From the NCBI GenBank assembly GCA_947462065.1, contig CANHNO010000015.1, forward strand, positions 1 through 32,263: a DNA stretch of 32,263 bases, in the 5' to 3' direction. Position numbers and translations under genes: made by a program. The stretch comes from Burkholderiales bacterium (lineage in GTDB: Bacteria; Pseudomonadota; Gammaproteobacteria; Burkholderiales; Burkholderiaceae_C). The notes below the pieces were generated by a model. The model was not told where the DNA came from. It made no database searches and saw nothing but the letters and a program-made list of their open reading frames with translations. Shown one piece after another: positions 27,250-32,263 of this stretch (position 1 is its first letter; every line of letters begins with the position of its first letter).

Positions 27250-28161
27250 ATGACAGGCAGCACTAAAGCGACGCGATCGATCGACGAGACAGCGGTCGCG
27301 GCCGTGCAGCGGCGCTTGGCCCGGGATGCATCGCCACCGTGGTTGCATACCGAAGTCGCCGGGCGCATGGCCGAGCGCCTGCTGCTGTTCAAGACACCGC
27401 CAAGTCGTATGGTCGACTGGTCGTCGTTTCTTGGTGCAAGCGCGCAACGGTTGACGACGACTTTTCCGAACTCCGCGTTGATCGCCATCGAGCCCAGCGA
27501 TCTGCTGGCCGAACGCAGTCGTGTGCTTTTGCGTTCTCCATGGTGGACGCCAAGACGCTGGAAGGCGCCCGCGGCAGAGGTGGCGCTGGAGTCGGCGCCT
27601 CCTCCCGAGAATGTGCAACTAGTGTGGGCCAACATGGTGCTGCACGGCGTTACGGCGCCGCCATTGCTGATGCAGCACTGGCATCGCATGTTGTCGCCCG
27701 GCGGCTTTGCGATGTTTTCATGCCTCGGGCCGGACACCGTCCGCGAACTGACGGCGTTGTATGCGCGATTGCAGTGGCCTGAACCAACGATCGCCTTCGT
27801 CGACATGCACGATTTGGGCGACATGCTGGTGCACGCCGGCTTTGCAGATCCAGTGATGGACCAGGAGCGCCTGTCTGTGCACTGGGACAGCGCGGCAGCG
27901 CTGTGCAGAGATCTGCGTCTGCTCGGCGGCAATGTATCGCCGCATCGCTACCCTGGCTTGCGCACCCCGCGTTGGCAGGCAGCGCTGCACGTTGCACTCG
28001 ATTCCCTGCGCGACAACAGCGGCCGGTACGCGTTGACTTTCGAGATCGTCTATGGACATGCCTTCAAGACCGAACCGAGGGCGTCTAAACCAGCCGAAAC
28101 TCAGGTGCCGCTGGGAGAAATGCGACGTCTTTTGCAATCTGCCCGAAAGACCGTGGTTTGA
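27250..28161 (+). CDS. bioC: BioC-like malonyl-ACP methyltransferase with altered SAM motif I
   Basis: By position (divergent from comF) and by the blocks VQLVWANMVLHGVTAPPLLMQHWHRMLSPGGFAMFSCLGPDTVRELTALY and FVDMHDLGDMLVHAGFADPVMDQERL, this is the betaproteobacterial BioC homologue. BioC methylates malonyl-ACP so it can pass through fatty-acid elongation toward biotin. The usual glycine-rich motif I (V-L-D-x-G-C-G-x-G) is replaced by MVDWSSFLGAS at residues 54-64, so normal SAM binding is in doubt. The acidic residue of motif II is kept (IAIEPSD). The ATG at 27250 gives 303 residues; the track's start at 27205 would overlap the comF start region. No other bio gene is in the window. Annotating it as an active BioC would be premature. 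Confidence 0.75.
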   Translation: MTGSTKATRSIDETAVAAVQRRLARDASPPWLHTEVAGRMAERLLLFKTPPSRMVDWSSFLGASAQRLTTTFPNSALIAIEPSDLLAERSRVLLRSPWWTPRRWKAPAAEVALESAPPPENVQLVWANMVLHGVTAPPLLMQHWHRMLSPGGFAMFSCLGPDTVRELTALYARLQWPEPTIAFVDMHDLGDMLVHAGFADPVMDQERLSVHWDSAAALCRDLRLLGGNVSPHRYPGLRTPRWQAALHVALDSLRDNSGRYALTFEIVYGHAFKTEPRASKPAETQVPLGEMRRLLQSARKTVV

Positions 28162-28185
28162 GTACAAGCCCTATGGTCGTATAAA
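28158..28185 (+). promoter_or_regulatory. Candidate sigma-70 promoter for the DUF2244-cta operon
   Basis: TTGAGT (28158-28163) and TATAAA (28180-28185) are separated by 16 bases. Both match the sigma-70 consensus at four or five of six positions. The -35 overlaps the bioC stop codon. Transcription would begin near 28192, leaving a leader of about 100 bases before the DUF2244 ATG. This is the best candidate for separate control of the cytochrome oxidase genes. Confidence 0.55.
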
Positions 28186-28294
28186 CTCTTTTCAGTTGGG
28201 ACGACGGGGCGAACTGCGCGCAGGAATCATTTGCGCATGCAGCTAACCGCGCCACCGATGTTGCCTTGATCCCGTCACCGAGTTTCACTTCGAG

Positions 28295-28864
28295 ATGTCT
28301 AGCTACTCTTACGGTCATGCTGCAGGTGCCTCCGCGCTGCCGGCGGCATGGCGCTTTGGAAGAGAAAGCGATCCATCGGTAAGCGAGTGGTCGGTGGAGT
28401 GGCTGTTGAAGCGCAACTGCTCGATGGCCCCCCAGCAGTTGTTCGCGATGTTCGGCACGCTATGTGTCTTGTCGCTTGCGATTGCAGCGTATTTCTGGTC
28501 GCAGGGCGCGACATTCATCATGGCGTTTGCCTGGGTCGAATTGGTTGCAGTCGGTGCGGCGTTGCTCGTCTACTCACGGCATGCGGCAGACCAGGAAAAC
28601 ATCGCCTTGCGCAAAGGTCGGCTGACGGTGGCCCATACATCAGGCAACACGGTCGAGACGGCCGAATTCGCGCCAGAGTGGGTCAGCGTTGAGCCAGTGA
28701 CTGGGGATGAATCGCTGATCGAGGTCTTCGGGCAGGGGCGGCGGATTGAAGTCGGGCGCTTCGTGCGCCCGGAGTTGAGGCGGCAGCTGGCCAATGAACT
28801 GCGACACGCAGTTCGGCTGGCGCGGCTGCAGCCGCAAGGCGCTCTGCCATCGGCAGAGCTTTGA
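28295..28864 (+). CDS. DUF2244 membrane protein upstream of cytochrome oxidase genes
   Basis: The 189-residue product matches what I know of DUF2244 proteins, which are often encoded just before coxB in betaproteobacteria. The block VEWLLKRNCSMAPQQLFAMFGTLCVLSLAIAAYFWSQGATFIMAFAWVELVAVGAALLVYSRHA contains two membrane segments, about residues 48-66 and 72-91. A cytoplasmic beta-rich tail follows, with WVSVEP, GRRIEVGRFVRPELRRQLANELRHAV. Function is not established; location suggests oxidase assembly or a link to respiration (inference). The ATG at 28295 is the first start; its ribosome-binding site is weak, and the first 30 residues are poorly conserved in appearance. It ends at the TTGA that also provides a possible ctaC start. 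Confidence 0.83.
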   Translation: MSSYSYGHAAGASALPAAWRFGRESDPSVSEWSVEWLLKRNCSMAPQQLFAMFGTLCVLSLAIAAYFWSQGATFIMAFAWVELVAVGAALLVYSRHAADQENIALRKGRLTVAHTSGNTVETAEFAPEWVSVEPVTGDESLIEVFGQGRRIEVGRFVRPELRRQLANELRHAVRLARLQPQGALPSAEL

Positions 28865-28878
28865 CAACACGAGCAGTA

Positions 28879-30054
28879 ATGATGAATACGATGAAAGCAA
28901 TTTCCACGAAGGTCTCGCAGGCGATGCTGGGCGCGAGCTTGTGGGTGGTCTCGACACTCGCCGTGGCGACCAACGATTTGCCTGGTGGCCCGGCAGTCAA
29001 TCAGCTCGATCTCCACCCGGCCGTTACGAAGATTGCCGAGGATCAGCGTTATTTGCACTACCTCATGATGGGCGTTTGCCTGGTGATCTTTTTCGCCGTT
29101 TTCGGGGTGATGTTCTATTCGATCTTTGTGCATCGCAAGTCGAAGGGCGCCAAACCCGCCAACTTTCACGAGAGCACTGCCGTTGAGATTGCCTGGACGG
29201 TGGTGCCTTTCATCATCGTCATCGGCATGGCATTGCCAGCGACCAAGGTGGTCGTCGCGATGAAGGACACCAGCTCGGCTGACTTGACGATCAAGGCGAC
29301 CGGCATGCAGTGGAAGTGGGGCTATGACTATCTGAACGGAGAGGGCGCCGGCATCGGCTTTGTGTCGACGCTTGATGCGGCTCAGCGTCAGATGTCCGAT
29401 TCCGGCAATCCGTCGGGAGATGACTACTTGCTGAAGGTCGATCACCCGATGGTCGTTCCTGTCGACAAGAAGATCCGCATCATCACAACCGCCAACGACG
29501 TGATTCATGCATTCGCCGTGCCGTCTTTCGGGATCAAGCAGGACGCGATCCCTGGCTTCGTTCGTGACACGTGGTTCCGTGCTGAAAAGATCGGCGATTA
29601 CCACGGCCAGTGCCAAGAGCTGTGCGGCAAGGAACATGCCTACATGCCAATTCATGTGAAGGTCGTGTCTGCTGCCGACTACACGAAGTGGGTTGAAGGC
29701 CAGCGCGCAGCGATGTCCGCCAAGGCTGACGATCCCAGCAAAGTATGGGAGTCGGCCGACCTGATTGCACGCGGCGAGAAGGTCTACAACGGCAACTGTG
29801 CCGTCTGCCACGGGGCCAGCGGCAAGGCTGTTGGCGCGATCAAGGCGCTTGATGGCGCTGCAGTGGTGCTCGACGAGGACAAGACCAAGCAGATTGCGGT
29901 GCTTCTGAACGGCCAGAACAATGGTGCAATGCCGGCGTGGAAGCAACTCTCCGACACGGAGATCGCCGCCGTGATCACCTACACCAAGAACAACTGGTCG
30001 AACAAGACCGGACAAGCTGTCCAGCCGGCCGATGTGGTCGCTGCTCGCAAGTAA
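28879..30054 (+). CDS. ctaC: Cytochrome c oxidase subunit II with fused cytochrome c domain
   Basis: Subunit II carries the CuA centre that accepts electrons from cytochrome c. The product of about 391 residues starts with a signal-like segment (ISTKVSQAMLGASLWVVSTLAVATNDL). Two membrane helices follow (YLHYLMMGVCLVIFFAVFGVMFYSIF and VEIAWTVVPFIIVIGMALPATKVVVAM), then a periplasmic cupredoxin domain with the CuA ligands in VIHAFAVPSFGIKQD and CQELCGKEHAYMP (C245, C249). A C-terminal cytochrome c domain has the heme site CAVCH (C307-H311) and a Met ligand in GAMPAW. The fusion indicates a caa3-like enzyme. The start is ATG 28879 or 28882, after GAG at 28871. The TTG at 28861 overlapping the DUF2244 stop looks like an ORF-caller artefact. 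Confidence 0.95.
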   Translation: MMNTMKAISTKVSQAMLGASLWVVSTLAVATNDLPGGPAVNQLDLHPAVTKIAEDQRYLHYLMMGVCLVIFFAVFGVMFYSIFVHRKSKGAKPANFHESTAVEIAWTVVPFIIVIGMALPATKVVVAMKDTSSADLTIKATGMQWKWGYDYLNGEGAGIGFVSTLDAAQRQMSDSGNPSGDDYLLKVDHPMVVPVDKKIRIITTANDVIHAFAVPSFGIKQDAIPGFVRDTWFRAEKIGDYHGQCQELCGKEHAYMPIHVKVVSAADYTKWVEGQRAAMSAKADDPSKVWESADLIARGEKVYNGNCAVCHGASGKAVGAIKALDGAAVVLDEDKTKQIAVLLNGQNNGAMPAWKQLSDTEIAAVITYTKNNWSNKTGQAVQPADVVAARK

Positions 30055-30096
30055 TCGATTTCAGACACACGATCAGCAGTTTCAGAAGGATCTTCC

Positions 30097-31725
30097 ATGA
30101 GTGCAGTACTTGACCACGGTGACCACGGTCACGCGCATGACCACGATCATGATCACGGTGCGCCGCGTGGCTGGCGTCGCTGGTTGTACGCGACGAACCA
30201 CAAGGACATCGGCACGATGTACCTGTTGTTCTCGTTCGCGATGCTGATCGTTGGTGGAATCCTGGCGATAATCATCCGTCTGGAGCTTTTCCAGCCAGGT
30301 CTGCAGTTCGTCAACCCGCAGCTGTTCAACCAGTTGACGACGATGCACGGTCTGATCATGGTGTTCGGCGCGATCATGCCGGCCTTCGTCGGCTTTGCGA
30401 ACTGGATGATTCCGTTGCAGATCGGCGCGCCGGACATGGCGTTCGCCCGAATGAACAACTTGAGCTTCTGGCTGTTGATTCCCGCTGGCGCGATGCTCGT
30501 GGGCTCGTTCTTCATGCCCGGTGGTGCGCCGGCGGCCGGCTGGACGCTCTACGCGCCGCTGACGCTGCAGATGGGCCCGTCGATGGACGTCGGCATCTTT
30601 GCGATGCACATCCTCGGTGCTAGTTCGATCATGGGCTCGATCAACATCGTCGTCACCATCCTGAATATGCGCGCGCCCGGCATGACACTGATGAAGATGC
30701 CGCTGTTCTGCTGGACCTGGCTGATCACTGCCTACTTGCTGATCGCGGTGATGCCTGTGCTGGCAGGGGCCATCACGATGACGCTGACCGACCGCCACTT
30801 CGGCACCAGTTTCTTCAACCCCGCGGGCGGCGGCGATCCAGTGCTGTACCAGCATATCTTCTGGTTCTTCGGCCACCCTGAGGTCTACATCTTGATCTTG
30901 CCGGCCTTCGGCATCATCAGTGCCATCATCCCGGCCTTCGCCCGCAAGCGTCTGTTCGGCTACACCTCGATGGTGTACGCCACGGCTTCGATCGCAATCC
31001 TGTCGTTCATGGTCTGGGCGCACCACATGTTCACCACTGGCATGCCGGTGACGGGACAGTTGTTCTTCATGTACGCGACCATGCTGATCGCGATACCCAC
31101 CGGCGTGAAGATCTTCAACTGGATCGCGACCATGTGGCGCGGCTCAATGACCTTCGAGACGCCGATGCTGTTCGCGGTCGGCTTCATCTTCGTGTTCACG
31201 ATGGGTGGCTTCACTGGGCTGATCCTGTCGGTCGCGCCGGTCGACATCCAGTTGCAGGACACCTATTACGTGGTGGCCCACTTCCATTACGTGCTGGTGG
31301 CCGGTTCGCTGTATGCGATGTTCGCAGCTGTCTACTACTGGGGCCCGAAGTGGACCGGCGTGATGTACAGCGAGACCCGAGGCAAGATCCACTTCTGGGG
31401 TTCGTTGATCTTCTTCAACATCACCTTCTTCCCGATGCACTTCCTGGGTCTGGCCGGCATGCCGCGCCGCTACGCTGATTACCCCATGCAATTCGCCGAC
31501 TTCAATGCCCTCGCATCCGTTGGCGCGTTCGGCTTCGGTCTGATGCAGGTGTATTTCTTCTTCTTTGTCGTGTTGCCAATGATGCGCGGTAAGGGTGAGC
31601 CCGCGCCGGCCAAGCCATGGGAAGGTGCCGAAGGGCTCGAATGGGAAGTGCCCTCACCGGCACCATTCCACACCTTCGAAACCCCGCCCAAGCTCAACGC
31701 CGCAGCGACCAAGGTGATCGCTTGA
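30097..31725 (+). CDS. ctaD: Cytochrome c oxidase subunit I
   Basis: Subunit I holds heme a and the heme a3-CuB centre where oxygen is reduced and protons are pumped. The 542-residue product has about twelve membrane segments. Visible landmarks are the heme a ligand in [11 protein letters not shown], the [18 protein letters not shown] channel region, the CuB/tyrosine block [18 protein letters not shown] (the E marks the A1 subgroup), the histidine pair in WAHHMFTTG, and [17 protein letters not shown] with the heme ligands. The N-terminus is unusually His/Asp-rich ([16 protein letters not shown]) before the conserved [21 protein letters not shown] lies 6 bases before the ATG. It begins 42 bases after ctaC. 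Confidence 0.98.
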   Translation: MSAVLDHGDHGHAHDHDHDHGAPRGWRRWLYATNHKDIGTMYLLFSFAMLIVGGILAIIIRLELFQPGLQFVNPQLFNQLTTMHGLIMVFGAIMPAFVGFANWMIPLQIGAPDMAFARMNNLSFWLLIPAGAMLVGSFFMPGGAPAAGWTLYAPLTLQMGPSMDVGIFAMHILGASSIMGSINIVVTILNMRAPGMTLMKMPLFCWTWLITAYLLIAVMPVLAGAITMTLTDRHFGTSFFNPAGGGDPVLYQHIFWFFGHPEVYILILPAFGIISAIIPAFARKRLFGYTSMVYATASIAILSFMVWAHHMFTTGMPVTGQLFFMYATMLIAIPTGVKIFNWIATMWRGSMTFETPMLFAVGFIFVFTMGGFTGLILSVAPVDIQLQDTYYVVAHFHYVLVAGSLYAMFAAVYYWGPKWTGVMYSETRGKIHFWGSLIFFNITFFPMHFLGLAGMPRRYADYPMQFADFNALASVGAFGFGLMQVYFFFFVVLPMMRGKGEPAPAKPWEGAEGLEWEVPSPAPFHTFETPPKLNAAATKVIA

Positions 31726-31738
31726 TCAGGGCATCAGC

Positions 31739-31852
31739 ATGACCACGCCCGAGGAAAAGAAAAGCAACATGCGTTTGGGGCTGATCCTCGCCTCGGTCGC
31801 GGTGGTCTTTTTCATCGGGTTCATGGTCAATGCTGCTTTGTTCAGCGCTTGA
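31739..31852 (+). CDS. Small cytochrome oxidase-associated membrane protein, 37 aa
   Basis: This 37-residue gene is absent from the ORF track. It has a polar start (MTTPEEKKSNMR) and one membrane helix (LGLILASVAVVFFIGFMVNAALF). AGGG lies 7 bases before its ATG, 13 bases after the ctaD stop and 2 bases before the ctaG start. Burkholderiales genomes have a similar short single-helix protein between ctaD and ctaG, annotated as a small oxidase assembly protein, and I apply that label by position and shape only. Its exact role is unproven. Confidence 0.8.
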   Translation: MTTPEEKKSNMRLGLILASVAVVFFIGFMVNAALFSA

Positions 31853-31854
31853 CC

Positions 31855-32263
31855 ATGGGTGATCAGCCTCGTCGCAGCTTGTCCGCAGCCAGACTGCTGC
31901 GGGATGACAACGTCCGAATGTTCGGCAAGCTGGTGGTCGTCACCGTGCTGATGTTTGGCTTTGGGTATGCGTTGGTGCCGTTGTACCAAGCCGTCTGTAC
32001 TGCGCTTGGCATCAATGTGCTGACGCTTTCGGACAAGGTGGTATCGGGACGTAGTTCGTCGTCTGGGACCAATTCTCAGGTCGACAAGAGCCGCACCATC
32101 ACCGTCGAATTCGACGCGAACTCACGCGGCATCTGGAAGTTCAAGCCTGCTGTCAGCAGCATTCAAGTGCATCCGGGTGAACTCACCACGGTGATGTACG
32201 AGTTCACCAACACACAGAGCCGGACCATGGCTGCGCAGGCCATTCCGAGTTATGCGCCGATGC
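31855..32263 (+). CDS. ctaG: Cytochrome c oxidase assembly protein CtaG (Cox11), 5' part
   Basis: CtaG/Cox11 delivers copper to the CuB site of subunit I. The first 136 codons are present and the gene runs off the window end, which is why the track does not list it. After a basic cytoplasmic start (GDQPRRSLSAARLLRDD) comes one membrane helix (LVVVTVLMFGFGYALVPLYQ), a family cysteine in YQAVCTALGIN, and then the periplasmic domain with VEFDANSRGIWKFKP, VHPGELTTVMYEFTN and SRTMAAQAIPSYAP. The copper-binding CFCF motif is expected beyond the edge. The ATG at 31855 lies 2 bases after the small gene, so coupling is likely. The track's reverse ORFs over this region are shadows. Confidence 0.95.
   Translation, partial: MGDQPRRSLSAARLLRDDNVRMFGKLVVVTVLMFGFGYALVPLYQAVCTALGINVLTLSDKVVSGRSSSSGTNSQVDKSRTITVEFDANSRGIWKFKPAVSSIQVHPGELTTVMYEFTNTQSRTMAAQAIPSYAPM

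Noticed and set aside
28570-30015. Reverse-strand 481-residue ORF over DUF2244 and ctaC
   Set aside because: It is antisense to clearly coding genes with intact motifs. Its long open frame follows from high GC and codon bias, and the protein resembles nothing.
30082-31026. Reverse-strand 314-residue His/Arg-rich ORF over ctaD
   Set aside because: It is the antisense shadow of cytochrome oxidase subunit I; composition is non-natural and no start signal is seen.

Overview
The window reads as GC-rich, densely packed chromosomal DNA from a betaproteobacterium, most likely of the order Burkholderiales. The evidence is gene content and order: thiD-like / rubredoxin / pilGHIJ-chpA, then yqgE-ruvX-pyrR-pyrB-pyrC'-plsC, then gpmA | rhodanese-grxC-secB-gpsA | trmL-comF | bioC - DUF2244 - ctaC-ctaD-small protein-ctaG. 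I see no mobile element, tRNA, rRNA, CRISPR array or compositional island. No stretch longer than about 150 bases lacks a gene. The window begins just before lpxC and ends inside ctaG.

Region 1 (1-5.7 kb): lpxC (lipid A) and a 68-residue membrane protein run forward and meet a reverse-strand series: thiD-like, hemL (heme precursor), mpl (peptidoglycan recycling) and a YqiA-type esterase. Region 2 (5.7-16.7 kb): a rubredoxin gene with a GTG start leads into the type IV pilus chemosensory system: response regulators PilG and PilH, adaptor PilI, receptor PilJ, the very large hybrid kinase ChpA, and a diguanylate cyclase directly behind it. This is the pathway thought to control pilus extension and retraction, here placed next to c-di-GMP synthesis. 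Region 3 (16.7-22.8 kb): a reverse-strand photolyase, divergent from a tightly overlapping operon of yqgE, ruvX, pyrR, aspartate carbamoyltransferase, a dihydroorotase-like protein without its metal site, and a PlsC-type acyltransferase.

Region 4 (22.8-28.2 kb): phosphoglycerate mutase faces away from a rhodanese-glutaredoxin-SecB-GpsA series. It is followed by reverse trmL and comF, and by a divergent BioC-like methyltransferase. Region 5 (28.3 kb to end): a DUF2244 membrane protein and the aa3/caa3-type cytochrome c oxidase genes ctaC (with a fused cytochrome c domain), ctaD, a 37-residue small membrane protein missing from the ORF track, and the start of ctaG.

Most of this is ordinary core genome and I did not find a convincing new system. 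The points most worth a second look are: a PilJ receptor with essentially no periplasmic sensor domain; three homologues of enzymes whose signature motifs are degraded (ThiD-like, PyrC', BioC-like); a compact alternating AATGA/TCATT dyad in the thiD/rubredoxin divergent region; and a PyrR gene in an operon with no room for a PyrR attenuator. Start codons were moved from the ORF track where homology, ribosome-binding sites or overlaps argued for it. No searches were run; every family call rests on motifs recognised by eye.
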